From positions 4,155,001 through 4,219,000 of the forward strand of contig NC_023065.1 of the NCBI RefSeq assembly GCF_000513295.1: a stretch of DNA of 64,000 nucleotides. Reading direction: 5' to 3'. Made by a program: the position numbers and the translations under genes. Positions 18,418 through 27,474 of the stretch are shown here, in pieces. The DNA comes from Magnetospirillum gryphiswaldense MSR-1 v2 (lineage in GTDB: Bacteria > Pseudomonadota > Alphaproteobacteria > Rhodospirillales > Magnetospirillaceae). How positions within the stretch are numbered: position 1 is the stretch's first letter; the number at the start of each line of letters is the position of its first letter. The notes under the pieces are model-generated. The model worked only from the letters and a program-made list of their open reading frames with translations. It ran no database searches and was not told the origin of the DNA.

Positions 18418-18996
18418 TCAATCTTCTGCTGTCAGGCTGTCAAGCAAGGTCTTGTAAGCCTGAGAGATCACTTTAAAGGTTTCCTCGGCGTCCTTGTCGC
18501 CGCCATTGGCATCGGGGTGATGCTGTTTGACCAGCTTCTTGTAGCACGCTTTCAGGGTGGCGACCGATGGCATTTCCGTCAACCCCAGCACGCGCAGGGC
18601 TGCTTCTTCCGGTGAGGGCGGGCGGGTACGGGCTTTTTTCATCTCTTCCGCCTCTTCCTCGAACACGCCCAAGGGATCGTGCATGGAAAAGGTGAAGTGC
18701 TTGTTGCCGGTCTTGGCCCCCAACGGCCACGTCTGACGCTGCCAGGTGGTGGAGCGGCGGATTTCATCCTCGATCTGGTCTTGGCTCATGCCCTTGTAGA
18801 AATCCCATGAGGCGTTGTAGGCGCGCACGTGATCGAGGCAGAACCAGTAATATTCGTTCAACTGATCGCGGGAGCGCGGCGCGCGGAACTCCCCCGCCCC
18901 GTTACAGCCGGGATGGTCGCAGTCCCGTACTGCCGGCTTCGATGCCGGGTCGGGATGCCAAGTGGACCAGGACCGTTTCGACGAATTCGCTTTCAT
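18418..18996 (-). CDS. J-domain protein of the cobS-cobT operon
   Basis: A 192-residue protein with a C-terminal J domain (residues about 135-190) carrying the HPD motif in [11 protein letters not shown]. The N-terminal part has a cysteine/histidine cluster ([12 protein letters not shown] and [10 protein letters not shown]) that may bind metal. This architecture is common in alphaproteobacteria directly before cobS. A role in assembling or remodelling the CobST AAA+ complex is a reasonable inference from position but not shown. Usually bolA lies nearby on the other strand; here an MCP gene separates them. Confidence 0.85.
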   Translation of the reverse strand: MKANSSKRSWSTWHPDPASKPAVRDCDHPGCNGAGEFRAPRSRDQLNEYYWFCLDHVRAYNASWDFYKGMSQDQIEDEIRRSTTWQRQTWPLGAKTGNKHFTFSMHDPLGVFEEEAEEMKKARTRPPSPEEAALRVLGLTEMPSVATLKACYKKLVKQHHPDANGGDKDAEETFKVISQAYKTLLDSLTAED

Positions 18997-19246
18997 CTCG
19001 ACAATATGATGGGCGACGGCGAACGAGGCAAGGCGAGGATAAAATCAGGTCTGCCAAAGCCATATTTAACAGCCTATTGCGTGTTAATTACAATGCGCCA
19101 AAACGGTTAATGGTGAAGGGCAAGATTCTGAAAAATATAGCTTTTCCGGCATATGCCTTTATGGTTAATAATTGCTAATTTCAATGCTTACACACCACAA
19201 AATACAACAGACCTTTCGCCTTAATTGGCGATGAGAAGGGGTTGCC
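18997..19246. other. AT-rich divergent intergenic region
   Basis: 250 bases between the divergent J-domain gene and an MCP gene, clearly richer in A and T than the flanking genes. It contains several TTAA tetramers but none at the N7 spacing of a CtrA box, and a 10-base palindrome GGCATATGCC. Promoters for both directions must lie here, but I cannot place them. Confidence 0.4.
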
Positions 19247-20929
19247 ATGAACGCAAAAACTACCTCTATCAGCGCACGCGTGTGGGCACCTGTACTTCTT
19301 TTGATTGTCGCCCTCGCCATGCTGACCGGCTACAGCCTGAAATTGCTGTCCACCTCGGTGATGGAAGAACATCAGGCCAAGGTCAAGAGCATCGTCGAAA
19401 CCGCCATCGGCATCATGGGGCGCTACCGCAAGGAAGTGGATGCCGGCCGTCTGAGTGAAGAGGATGCCCGCAAGCAGGCGTTCAGGGCCCTGGATGGCAT
19501 GCGCTATGACGGCAGCGAGTATATTTTCGCCTTCGACGACAAGGCGACCACCTATGTCCATCCGAAAGCCGATCTGATCGGCAAAAGTCTTATCGAACTG
19601 AAGGACGTGAACGGCGTCTATATCGTGCGCGAACTGATCAACCAGGCCAAAGCCGGCGGTGGTTATGTCCATTACGTCTGGCCCCGCACCGGAACAGATG
19701 CGCCGGTTCCCAAGATCTCTTATGCCCAAATGGTTCCCGGCTGGAACTTCATGGTTGGGACCGGTGTCTATGTGGACGATATCGATGCCATGATCCGGGG
19801 TTTGGCGGTCGAATTGGGGTTGGTGGCCCTTGTCGTGATCTTGGTCACCCTGGTCATGGCCTGGATGGCCATCCGGTCGGTGGTCTCGCCGTTGCGCCAA
19901 ATGACCGCGCGCATGAACAGCTTGGCCGCCGGTGACGCCGACAGCCCGGTGATCGGCGATGACCGCGGCGACGATATCGGCGCCATGGCCAAGGCCCTAT
20001 TGGTCTTCCGCGACAATGCCCGCGACAAGATCCGGTTGGAGGCCGAACAGGAAGCGGCGGCCAAGCGGGCCGAATCCGAGCGGGCCGCCGCCATGGCCCG
20101 TGTCGCCGACGACTTCGAGGCCAATGTGGGCAACATTGTCGGTGCCGTGGTCAATGCCGCCAGCCATTTGCGCACCATTGCCCAAACCATGCGCGAAACC
20201 GCGTCCACCGGCAGCGAAAGCGCCACCCATGTGGTCAGTGCGGCGGAAGAGGCCTCGGCCAACGTGCAGACGGTGGCCGCCGCCAGCGAGGAATTGTCGG
20301 CGGCGATCAGCGAGATCGGCCAGCAGGTCACTCGCTCCGCCGACATCAGCGAGGCGGCGGTGACCGAAGCCGGTCGCGCCAACGAGATGGTGCAAGGCTT
20401 GGCCCAGGCAGCGGCGCGTATCGGCGAGGTGGTCAAGCTGATCAACGACATCGCCAGCCAGACCAACCTGTTGGCGCTCAACGCCACCATCGAGGCGGCC
20501 CGCGCCGGCGATGCGGGCAAAGGTTTCGCCGTCGTCGCCAACGAGGTCAAGGCGCTGGCCAATCAGACCGCCAAGGCGACCGAGGAAATCGGCTCGCAGA
20601 TCAACGGCATCCAGTCGGAAACACGGGCGACGGTGGCGTCCATCGAAGGCATGGGCGGCACCATCAGCAATATCAACCAGATCGCCTCGGCCATCGCCGC
20701 CGCCGTCGAGGAACAAAACGCCGCCACCCAGGAAATCAGCCGCAACGTACAATTGGCGGCCGAGGGGACCAACAGCGTATCGCGCAATATCGGCACCGTG
20801 CGCGAAGCCGCCGGCGAAACCGCGCAAGCGGCGGAAGGCCTGCTGTCGGCGGCCGAATTGCTGGGCAGCCAAAGCGAGAAATTGCGGAGCGAAGTGCAGA
20901 GCTTCCTGCATTCGGTGCGCGCGGCCTGA
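19247..20929 (+). CDS. Methyl-accepting chemotaxis protein with single Cache domain
   Basis: A 560-residue chemoreceptor. The first transmembrane helix is at about residues 12-32. A periplasmic single Cache-type domain follows ([44 protein letters not shown]), typical of small-carboxylate sensors. The second transmembrane helix is near 185-210, then HAMP and the cytoplasmic signalling domain with the conserved hairpin tip (around [20 protein letters not shown]). Start ATG 19247 has GAAGGGG upstream. It lies between the J-domain/cobST block and bolA, closed by a terminator, and so looks like an insertion into an otherwise conserved neighbourhood. The ligand cannot be read from sequence. Confidence 0.92.
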   Translation: MNAKTTSISARVWAPVLLLIVALAMLTGYSLKLLSTSVMEEHQAKVKSIVETAIGIMGRYRKEVDAGRLSEEDARKQAFRALDGMRYDGSEYIFAFDDKATTYVHPKADLIGKSLIELKDVNGVYIVRELINQAKAGGGYVHYVWPRTGTDAPVPKISYAQMVPGWNFMVGTGVYVDDIDAMIRGLAVELGLVALVVILVTLVMAWMAIRSVVSPLRQMTARMNSLAAGDADSPVIGDDRGDDIGAMAKALLVFRDNARDKIRLEAEQEAAAKRAESERAAAMARVADDFEANVGNIVGAVVNAASHLRTIAQTMRETASTGSESATHVVSAAEEASANVQTVAAASEELSAAISEIGQQVTRSADISEAAVTEAGRANEMVQGLAQAAARIGEVVKLINDIASQTNLLALNATIEAARAGDAGKGFAVVANEVKALANQTAKATEEIGSQINGIQSETRATVASIEGMGGTISNINQIASAIAAAVEEQNAATQEISRNVQLAAEGTNSVSRNIGTVREAAGETAQAAEGLLSAAELLGSQSEKLRSEVQSFLHSVRAA

Positions 20930-20945
20930 GTGTGATTTATGACGG

Positions 20946-20990
20946 GACAGGACTTGACGCTGCTGCCTTTGCGGCCCAAGTCCTGTCTTT
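20946..20990 (+). terminator. Terminator after the Cache MCP gene
   Basis: An 11-bp perfect stem GACAGGACTTG/CAAGTCCTGTC (20946-20956, 20977-20987) with a 20-base loop is followed by TTT. It separates the MCP transcript from bolA. Confidence 0.65.
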
Positions 20991-21012
20991 CCCGCTTCGC
21001 AAAGGAACCGTC

Positions 21013-21303
21013 ATGTCGGTCCGCACCGCCATCGAAAGCAAATTGACCCAGGCCCTGGCCCCGCAAAGCCTGGAGATCATTGATGATTCCCATCGCCATG
21101 CTGGCCACGCCCATCGCATGACCGAGCCGGGCCATGCCGGTCAGGCTGGCGAAACCCATTTCAAGGTGGCGGTGGTGTCGGCGGCCTTCGCCGGCAAGTC
21201 ACGGGTGGAGCGTCACCGCATGGTCAATACGCTGCTGGCCGAGGAACTGGCCGGTCCGGTCCACGCCTTGCAATTGGTGACCAAGACCCCGGACGAGGCT
21301 TAG
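21013..21303 (+). CDS. bolA: BolA family protein
   Basis: A 96-residue BolA-like protein with the family core: IDDSHRHAGH, a central THFKVAVVS strand and SRVERHRMVNTLLAEEL, ending in HALQLVTKTPDEA. BolA proteins pair with monothiol glutaredoxins in iron-sulfur trafficking or act in stress and morphology control. ATG 21013 follows AAAGGA; an upstream open stretch crosses the MCP terminator and is not coding. It is convergent with the hemerythrin gene. Confidence 0.9.
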   Translation: MSVRTAIESKLTQALAPQSLEIIDDSHRHAGHAHRMTEPGHAGQAGETHFKVAVVSAAFAGKSRVERHRMVNTLLAEELAGPVHALQLVTKTPDEA

Positions 21304-21348
21304 CTCTTGCCAATGGCCCGTGGCGGGCCGCTCAGGCGCCGCTCGGGC

Positions 21349-21915
21349 TCATCCAACCCCCCAAGGGGCCGGGGCCAGGGCGACGATGCGGCTGTAAAGC
21401 CCACGCATTTCCTCGCGCGCGTCTTCCGAAAACAACGGGTCGCGGTTGTCGGCGAAGGCATTGTCCATGGCCGCCCAATCCTCGGCGCTCAGTTCCTTGG
21501 CCGCTAAAGGCAGGATGATGCTTTCTTCCTTGTGCATGTGGCCCATGCTCATTTCCGCGTAACTCACCAGCATGTCGGCGAAACGGGCACCAGCCCCCTC
21601 GGCACCCTTATCCACCTCGGCCAGGGCGGCGCGCAGACGGGCGATTTCCTCCGGCCCGTCATGGTGTTCTTTTTCCAACTCGGCCAAAGTGGCTTCGGCC
21701 ACCGCGGAAACCCGGCGCAGCGCCTTGAACAGGTATTCATTTTCCTTGGGATGGTGGAAGCGCTCGGGGAAGGCGTCGATATAATCGATGATGGCGCCCA
21801 GCAACGCGGTGTCAAAACGCTGACCATCGCGCATGGCATAGCCCACCGTGCGCAGAACATGAAGGACACGGTACAAATTCCGGTGCTCAGACTTGATGAT
21901 TTGCAGGGCGCCCAT
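21349..21915 (-). CDS. Hemerythrin domain-containing protein
   Basis: A 188-residue four-helix-bundle protein with the non-heme di-iron ligand pattern of hemerythrin-like proteins. Candidate ligands are histidines in IIKSEHRNLYRVL, FHHPKENEYLF, LEKEHHDG and MGHMHKEESIILPL, with glutamates beside them. Such proteins bind oxygen or nitric oxide, or take part in iron-sulfur repair (RIC/YtfE-like); I cannot decide which. It starts at ATG 21913-21915 and diverges from the old yellow enzyme gene across a 96-base promoter region. It is unrelated to the magnetosome genes. Confidence 0.85.
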   Translation of the reverse strand: MGALQIIKSEHRNLYRVLHVLRTVGYAMRDGQRFDTALLGAIIDYIDAFPERFHHPKENEYLFKALRRVSAVAEATLAELEKEHHDGPEEIARLRAALAEVDKGAEGAGARFADMLVSYAEMSMGHMHKEESIILPLAAKELSAEDWAAMDNAFADNRDPLFSEDAREEMRGLYSRIVALAPAPWGVG

Positions 21916-21952
21916 GGCAGGTAATCCGCGCTATACGATGTGATTAGACAAG

Positions 21953-21979
21953 ATTATAATACACTTTATCGCCAGTCAA
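21953..21979 (-). promoter_or_regulatory. Likely sigma-70 promoter for the hemerythrin gene
   Basis: On the minus strand TTGACT (21979-21974) is followed after 15 bases by a perfect TATAAT, or after 17 bases by TAATCT. It lies in the intergenic region and points at the hemerythrin gene. Confidence 0.5.
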
Positions 21980-22011
21980 CATGACAAACTGTATCACGAC
22001 AGGAGTCCCCC

Positions 22012-23106
22012 TTGACCGCATCCGCTCTCCATCCCCTGTTTCAGCCCCTGCATTTGGGCCCCATCACCCTGGCCAACCGCATCGTCATGGCGCCCCTGAC
22101 CCGTAACCGGGCCGATGCCGGCAACGTGGCGGCGGCGATCACCGCCGATTACTACGCTCAGCGCGCCGGTGCCGGACTGATCGTGGCCGAAGGCTCGCAG
22201 GTCAGCCCCATGGGCCAAGGCTATCTGGCGACGCCGGGTATCCACAGCTCCGAACAGGTGACCGGCTGGCGCCGGGTCACCGATGCGGTGCACGCTGCCG
22301 GCGGTCGTATCTTCCTGCAATTGTGGCATGTGGGCCGGGTGTCGCATGTGTCGCTGTTGCCCGGCCAAGCCGCCCCCCTGGCGCCATCGGCGGTCACCGC
22401 CAATACCAAGACCTATCTGGGGGAAGGTTTCGTGCCGGTCTCGGCGCCGCGCGCCCTTGATCTGGCGGAAATCCCCGGCATCGTCGACGATTTCCGCCGG
22501 GGCGCCGCCAATGCGGCCCTGGCCGGCTTCGACGGCGTCGAAATTCACGCCGCCAACGGCTATCTGATCGATCAGTTCATGAAGGATGGCGCCAACAAGC
22601 GCGACGATGCCTATGGCGGTTCCATCGACAACCGTACCCGCCTGTTGGCCGAGGTGGCCGCCGCCGTCTGCGCCGAGATCGGACGTGACCGCGTCGGCGT
22701 GCGGCTGTCGCCCGCCGGCCCCATCAACGATTGTGCCGACACTGCCCCGCAAGCCTTGTTCGAACTGGCGGTGGACAAGCTTGACGCCATCGGCCCGGTC
22801 TATATCCACATGATCGAGGGCATCACCGGCGCCACCCGCGATACTGATCCGGTGGTGGATTTTCAGGCGCTACGCCGCCGTTTCAGTGGCGTCTACATGG
22901 CCAATAACTGCCTTGACCTGACCAGCGCCCAGGCGGCCATCGACGGCAAACGGGCCGATCTGGTGTCGTTCGGGCGCGATTTCATCGCCAATCCCGATCT
23001 GGTCGAGCGCCTGCGCCGGGGCGCCCCGCTCAATGCCCTTGACCGCGCCACCTTGTATGGCGGCGGGGCCAAGGGCTATGTGGATTATCCGGCGCTGGCG
23101 GAATGA
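22012..23106 (+). CDS. Old yellow enzyme family ene-reductase (NemA-like)
   Basis: A 364-residue FMN-dependent oxidoreductase that reduces activated double bonds, nitro compounds or N-ethylmaleimide with NAD(P)H. A TIM barrel with the family substrate-binding pair in EIHAANGYLIDQF, upstream LQLWHVGR, and a C-terminal phosphate-binding region (DLVSFGRDFIANPDL). The start is TTG at 22012: AGGAG sits 6 bases upstream and no ATG fits. It is divergent from the hemerythrin gene, and its stop is three bases from the convergent MCP stop. Detoxification of electrophiles is the usual role; the natural substrate is unknown. Confidence 0.92.
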   Translation: MTASALHPLFQPLHLGPITLANRIVMAPLTRNRADAGNVAAAITADYYAQRAGAGLIVAEGSQVSPMGQGYLATPGIHSSEQVTGWRRVTDAVHAAGGRIFLQLWHVGRVSHVSLLPGQAAPLAPSAVTANTKTYLGEGFVPVSAPRALDLAEIPGIVDDFRRGAANAALAGFDGVEIHAANGYLIDQFMKDGANKRDDAYGGSIDNRTRLLAEVAAAVCAEIGRDRVGVRLSPAGPINDCADTAPQALFELAVDKLDAIGPVYIHMIEGITGATRDTDPVVDFQALRRRFSGVYMANNCLDLTSAQAAIDGKRADLVSFGRDFIANPDLVERLRRGAPLNALDRATLYGGGAKGYVDYPALAE

Positions 23107-23109
23107 TCT

Positions 23110-24768
23110 TCAAGCGGCGCGGACGGTGGACAGAAAGCCCTCGACCGCCTCGCCCAGGATTTGCGAGTGGCCGTTCAGGTCGTTGGCGGCGACCAGAACG
23201 GTTTCCGCCGCCTGGGCATTGGTATCGCTGGCCTGGCTGACCTCGACGATGCTGTCGCTGACCGCCTGGGCGCTGCCGGCCACCCGTTCCAGCGACGTGG
23301 CGATTTCCGCCGTCGCCGCTTCCTGTTCCTCCACCGCCGCCGCGATGCCCTGGGAAATGCCGTCCAGGGCGCGAATGGTCTGACCGACGCCGCCGATCGC
23401 GCCGACCACGTCGTGGGCAGCGGCGCGGATCTGGTCGATCTGGGCGGCGATGTCGGCGGTGGCCCGGGTGGTCTGGTTGGCCAGGGATTTCACTTCATTG
23501 GCGACCACGGCGAAACCCTTGCCGGCTTCGCCCGCTCTTGCCGCTTCGATGGTGGCGTTAAGGGCCAACAGATTGGTTTGTCCGGCGATCTCGTTGATCA
23601 GGGTCACCACCTGACCGATATGCTTGGCCACTTCGGCCAATTGGTCGGCGCTGGCCATGGCCTTGTCGACCTCGCCCACCGCCACCCGGCTGGTGTCGGC
23701 GGACAGGGTCACCTGACGGGCGATCTCGCGGATGGACGCGGCCAGTTCCTCGGTGGCGGTGGCGACGTTTTGCACGCCCGCCGACGCCTGTTCCGACGAT
23801 TGCGCCACGCTGGCGGCATGATGGCCGGCATGGCTGGCCCCGGTATTCATGCTGTCGGCGGCATGGCGCAGGGTATTGGCCGAGACGAACACCTGGGTGA
23901 CCACCCCGGCCACCCGTTCCTCGAACACCCGGGCCATGTCGTGGATGGCTTGGGTGCGCTCGGCATCGGCGCGCCGCTTGGCCTCTTCCTGCTCTTGGCG
24001 CATTTTCTCCAAGCCCAGGGAATTGGTCTTGAACACGTCCATGGCCCGGGCCATGGCACCGACCTCATCCGAGCGGCGCCACGCGGGGATATCGACGAAC
24101 AGATTGCCTTGGGCCAAAGCGTTCATGGCGTTGGTCATCTGCTTGAGCGGCCCGGCGATAGAGCGGGTCAGCAGCGCCGACAGCACCAATCCGGCGATCA
24201 GGGCCAGCACCGCGCCGACCAGAACCCGATCACGGCCATGATGGGAAATGGCTTCGGCGGCCTCGGCGGCGTCGGCGTTTTGTCCCAGATAATCGGCGGC
24301 GATCCGTCCCACCAACTCGGTGGTACGGGCACCCTGGGCCAACATGGATTGGGTGGTGGCGGCGGAAATGCCGCCGGTGGCTTCGATTTCAGCCACCAGC
24401 GCCGCCATTCCGGCATGGTATTCGTGGAAGACCGTGTTCAGTTCCGCCAGCCGGGCATCTTGCTCGTCCATGCGCACCAGGGCGGCGATGGCCGCGTTCA
24501 AAGCCTGATCGGCGGCATCGACGCTGGCCCGGTTATCGGCGTTGGCGGTCAACGAATATTCGCGCAAGGCCCGGCGCAGCACCAGGAACTCGCGTTCCAC
24601 CTGCTTGGCCGCCAAGGTCACCTGCTGGGTATGACGCAAGCGATCCAATTGCACGTCAACCCGGCTCATGCCGTCAAAGGCAAAGCCGGCGACAACCGCC
24701 AAAATCAACAGGACGACGGAAAAGCCGCACAGCATGCGCTGGCCGATGGACAAGGAATTGATCCGCAT
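23110..24768 (-). CDS. Methyl-accepting chemotaxis protein with four-helix-bundle sensor
   Basis: A 552-residue chemoreceptor. The first transmembrane helix is at about residues 12-32, then a helical periplasmic domain ([20 protein letters not shown] and onward) of the 4HB type. The second membrane helix is near 185-205, then HAMP and the signalling domain with the conserved tip around [23 protein letters not shown] 24768 has a GGGGG site 4-5 bases upstream. A perfect CtrA box (TTAA-N7-TTAA) lies 68-82 bases upstream, suggesting cell-cycle or motility control by CtrA. It has the same C-terminal pentad-less end (STVRAA) as the other MCP in the window. Confidence 0.92.
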   Translation of the reverse strand: MRINSLSIGQRMLCGFSVVLLILAVVAGFAFDGMSRVDVQLDRLRHTQQVTLAAKQVEREFLVLRRALREYSLTANADNRASVDAADQALNAAIAALVRMDEQDARLAELNTVFHEYHAGMAALVAEIEATGGISAATTQSMLAQGARTTELVGRIAADYLGQNADAAEAAEAISHHGRDRVLVGAVLALIAGLVLSALLTRSIAGPLKQMTNAMNALAQGNLFVDIPAWRRSDEVGAMARAMDVFKTNSLGLEKMRQEQEEAKRRADAERTQAIHDMARVFEERVAGVVTQVFVSANTLRHAADSMNTGASHAGHHAASVAQSSEQASAGVQNVATATEELAASIREIARQVTLSADTSRVAVGEVDKAMASADQLAEVAKHIGQVVTLINEIAGQTNLLALNATIEAARAGEAGKGFAVVANEVKSLANQTTRATADIAAQIDQIRAAAHDVVGAIGGVGQTIRALDGISQGIAAAVEEQEAATAEIATSLERVAGSAQAVSDSIVEVSQASDTNAQAAETVLVAANDLNGHSQILGEAVEGFLSTVRAA

Positions 24769-24835
24769 GACGCCCCCTACCATTCCTGATCAGGGGGTAA
24801 CCTTAGGCGCGAATGCTGCAACGCAAAAGTGAAGG

Positions 24836-24850
24836 TTAACGGACTCTTAA
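24836..24850 (-). promoter_or_regulatory. CtrA box TTAA-N7-TTAA upstream of the MCP gene
   Basis: TTAA at 24836-24839 and 24847-24850 with exactly seven bases between: the canonical CtrA operator. It lies between the chorismate mutase-like gene stop (24852) and the MCP start (24768), so only the MCP can be its target in this orientation. ctrA itself is encoded 2 kb away. Binding is inferred. Confidence 0.65.
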
Positions 24851-24851
24851 G

Positions 24852-25154
24852 TTACTCTTTGGCGTCGTGGATGTGCATCCACTCCTTGCTTTCAAAGATG
24901 ATGAAAGCGTCGATCATCGAGCGGTAGATACGCTCGATGACGTCGGGGTCGCAGCTTTCTTCCATGGCCATGTGGCGAACCTTGAGGACGATGGCTTCGA
25001 TGCGGGCCTGATCGACCACCGCCGCCTTGGTTTGCTTGAAGCCGGCGGCTTGACGCACATAGCCGGCCCGTTCCGCCAGCAGCGGCACGATCTGGCGATC
25101 CAGGCGGTCGATATTGTCCCGCACTTCGCCCAGATTCAGGCACTTCACCACCAT
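24852..25154 (-). CDS. Chorismate mutase-fold protein (AroQ/PchB type)
   Basis: A 100-residue all-helical protein of the AroQ class. It matches the fold at the N-terminus (EVRDNIDRLDRQIVPLLAERAGYV), the lysine helix (AAGFKQTKAAV) and the C-terminal helix (DPDVIERIYRSMIDAFIIFE). It is closer to the PchB/isochorismate-pyruvate-lyase-like small proteins than to bifunctional PheA. ATG 25154 follows AGGGAG. It starts 13 bases after the gshA stop, so it is probably co-transcribed with glutathione synthesis, a link I cannot explain. Function as mutase or lyase is undecided. Confidence 0.82.
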   Translation of the reverse strand: MVVKCLNLGEVRDNIDRLDRQIVPLLAERAGYVRQAAGFKQTKAAVVDQARIEAIVLKVRHMAMEESCDPDVIERIYRSMIDAFIIFESKEWMHIHDAKE

Positions 25155-25167
25155 GCTCCCACTCCCT

Positions 25168-26535
25168 TTAATAGGCGTATTCGGAAAAGATCGGATCGAC
25201 GCTGCCGCCCCAGCGGCCCGCATAGGCTTCCAGCATGTCTTCCGCCGGGGTCCGGCCCGAGGCGGCGATGGCCTGAAGCGTGTCCAGATAGATGCTTTCG
25301 TCGCGGCCCGAATCGTTGAAGCGTTGGCGGTTGCGCAAGCCCTGGGCCGCCAGCCCCAGAACCTCGACGGCGATGTCGCGCAAGGATCGTCCGCCCACCT
25401 GCGCCCGCAGCCCCAGGCGCGGGGCGTCGGCGCGCAATTGCTCGCGCTCGGCCATGGACCAGTCCTTGACCACATCCCAGGCGGCATCAAGCACGGCGTC
25501 ATCATACAGCAGCCCGACCCAGAAAGCCGGCAACGCCGACAATCGTCGCCACGGACCGCCATCGGCACCGCGCATTTCCAGGAATTTCTTCAGCCGCACC
25601 TCGGGGAAGGCGGTAGTCATGTGATCGGCCCAATCGCCGATGTTCGGCACCTGTCCGGGCAAGGCCGGCAGCCGGCCATCGAGGAAGGCGCGGAACGACT
25701 GGCCCGAGGCGTCGATGTACTGGCCGTCGCGATAGACGAAGTACATGGGCACGTCGAGCATGTAATCCACATAGCGCTCGAAGCCGAAGCCGTCTTCAAA
25801 GACGAAGGGCAGCATGCCGCAACGGTCGGGATCGGTGTCGGTCCACACGTCGGAGCGCGATGACAGCAACCCCGACGGCTTGCCGTCGATGAACGGGCTG
25901 GAGGCGAACAGCGCCGTGGCCAAAGGCTGCAAGGCCAGCGACACCCGGAACTTCTTGACCATGTCGGCTTCGGAGGCGAAATCCAGGTTCACCTGCACGG
26001 TGCAGGTGCGCAGCATCATGTCCAGGCCCTTCGAGCCGCGCTTGGGCATGTACTCGCGCATGATCTTGTAGCGGCCCTTGGGCATCCACGGGGTGTCGGC
26101 ACGCGACCATTTGGGCTGAAAGCCCATGCCGAGGAAACCGATGCCCAGATCCTGGGCCACCTCTTTCACCTGTTTCAGATGGGTATAGGTTTCGCAATTG
26201 GTCTGGTGGAGGTCCTCCAGCGGCGCGCCCGATAATTCCACCTGGCCGCCGGGCTCCAGCGTTACCGAGGCGCCGGTGTCATCCAACAGGGCGATAACGT
26301 TGCCGTTTTCGGCCACCGGGTGCCAGCCGAAGCGTACCAGCCCGTCGAGCAGCGCCTTGATACCGCGCGGGCCGTCATAGGGCAGGGGGCGCAGATCATC
26401 GGTGGTGAAGGCGAATTTTTCGTGCTCGGTGCCGATGCGCCAGTTTTCCTTGGGCTTGCTGCCCGATGCCAGCCAGTCGGCCAGTTGCGCCCGCGAGGTG
26501 ATGGGCTCGAGGCTGGGTTTGGCGGGTGCTGACAT
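25168..26535 (-). CDS. gshA: Glutamate-cysteine ligase GshA (alphaproteobacterial/plant type)
   Basis: First step of glutathione synthesis, joining glutamate and cysteine with ATP. A 455-residue cytoplasmic enzyme of the rhizobial/plant class, with the conserved GTEHEKFAF at the N-terminus, [22 protein letters not shown] and a central [11 protein letters not shown] 26535 is preferred over the open frame to 26586, with AAAGG 7 bases upstream. It is followed by the chorismate mutase-like gene in the same direction. The 137-base gap to ctrA upstream should hold its promoter. Confidence 0.93.
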   Translation of the reverse strand: MSAPAKPSLEPITSRAQLADWLASGSKPKENWRIGTEHEKFAFTTDDLRPLPYDGPRGIKALLDGLVRFGWHPVAENGNVIALLDDTGASVTLEPGGQVELSGAPLEDLHQTNCETYTHLKQVKEVAQDLGIGFLGMGFQPKWSRADTPWMPKGRYKIMREYMPKRGSKGLDMMLRTCTVQVNLDFASEADMVKKFRVSLALQPLATALFASSPFIDGKPSGLLSSRSDVWTDTDPDRCGMLPFVFEDGFGFERYVDYMLDVPMYFVYRDGQYIDASGQSFRAFLDGRLPALPGQVPNIGDWADHMTTAFPEVRLKKFLEMRGADGGPWRRLSALPAFWVGLLYDDAVLDAAWDVVKDWSMAEREQLRADAPRLGLRAQVGGRSLRDIAVEVLGLAAQGLRNRQRFNDSGRDESIYLDTLQAIAASGRTPAEDMLEAYAGRWGGSVDPIFSEYAY

Positions 26536-26672
26536 GAAGAGCCTTTGGCGTCTGGGGATGTTCGGGGACGAACCGGCGCCCAGCAAACGCTTTCACGTTT
26601 GCAGCGTCAAGCCCGCATTTCCCCATGATATGGGGCGGGAACGCCAATGCGCACGGGTTCGCCTTGAAAAAA

Positions 26673-27374
26673 TCAGACGGCGTGCGCCTGACCCAGCCCA
26701 TCGGGATCGCGCAGCACATAGCCGCGCCCCCACACCGTTTCGATGTAATTGTCACCACCGGTGGCGGTGGACAGTTTCTTCCTGAGCTTGCAGATGAAGA
26801 CGTCGATGATCTTCAATTCCGGCTCGTCGATGCCGCCATACAGGTGATTGAGGAATTGTTCCTTGGTCAGGGTCTGGCCCTTGCGCAAGCTCAGCAATTC
26901 CAGGATGCCGTATTCCTTGGCGGTCAGGTGCAGGGGCTCGCCGCCCACATCGACGGTGCGCTGGTCCAGGTTGACCGACAGCTTGCCGGTCTTGATCACC
27001 GATTGGGCATGGCCCTTGGAACGCCGGACGATGGCCTGGATACGGGCCACCAACTCGCCCTTGTCGAACGGCTTGGTCAGGTAATCGTCGGCGCCGAAGC
27101 CCAGGCCCTTGATCTTCTTATCCGGCTCGGTCAGTCCCGACAGGATCAGCACAGGGGTCTCGATGCGCGAGGCACGCAGCCGCCGCAGCACTTCATAACC
27201 GTCCATGTCCGGCAGCATCAGGTCCAGCAATATGATATCGTAATCATAGAGCTTGCCGATCTCGAGCCCATCTTCGCCCAAGGCCGTGGTGTCCACCACC
27301 ATCCCCTCGGCCTTCAGCATGGTCTCGATGACCTGAGCCATCATCCGGTCGTCCTCGACCACCAGCACACGCAT
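26673..27374 (-). CDS. ctrA: Cell-cycle response regulator CtrA
   Basis: OmpR-family DNA-binding response regulator that, in alphaproteobacteria, binds TTAA-N7-TTAA sites and controls division, replication and, in Rhodospirillales, mainly motility. 233 residues. The receiver begins MRVLVVEDD, with the phospho-acceptor aspartate in [11 protein letters not shown] and KPFDKGEL. The winged-helix domain carries [18 protein letters not shown] and [13 protein letters not shown] 27374 is the family start; the open frame to 27449 is not supported. It is divergent from the flagellar fliI-fliJ genes, and a CtrA box is found upstream of an MCP 2 kb away. Confidence 0.95.
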   Translation of the reverse strand: MRVLVVEDDRMMAQVIETMLKAEGMVVDTTALGEDGLEIGKLYDYDIILLDLMLPDMDGYEVLRRLRASRIETPVLILSGLTEPDKKIKGLGFGADDYLTKPFDKGELVARIQAIVRRSKGHAQSVIKTGKLSVNLDQRTVDVGGEPLHLTAKEYGILELLSLRKGQTLTKEQFLNHLYGGIDEPELKIIDVFICKLRKKLSTATGGDNYIETVWGRGYVLRDPDGLGQAHAV

Positions 27375-27429
27375 ACCTGTTGTCCCCGTACCCACTTCTT
27401 GAGGATTAAGTAACCATACGGGGGTAAGC

Positions 27430-27448
27430 TGGCGACTGCAAGTCGCCA
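27430..27448. repeat. 8-bp inverted repeat between ctrA and fliI
   Basis: TGGCGACT and AGTCGCCA separated by GCA. It lies 27 bases before the fliI start and 56 bases from the ctrA start. There is no T tract on either side, so it is an operator or leader hairpin candidate rather than a terminator. Confidence 0.5.
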
Positions 27449-27474
27449 AGCACGTTCCCAGTCTGGATATCGCC

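Noticed and set aside
18997-19246. CtrA boxes upstream of the Cache MCP
   Set aside because: Several TTAA tetramers occur, but none has the N7 spacing; the nearest pair ends in TAAT.
21315-21329. Terminator between bolA and the hemerythrin gene
   Set aside because: A 6-bp hairpin GGCCCG/CGGGCC with loop TGG is present, but no T tract on either strand.
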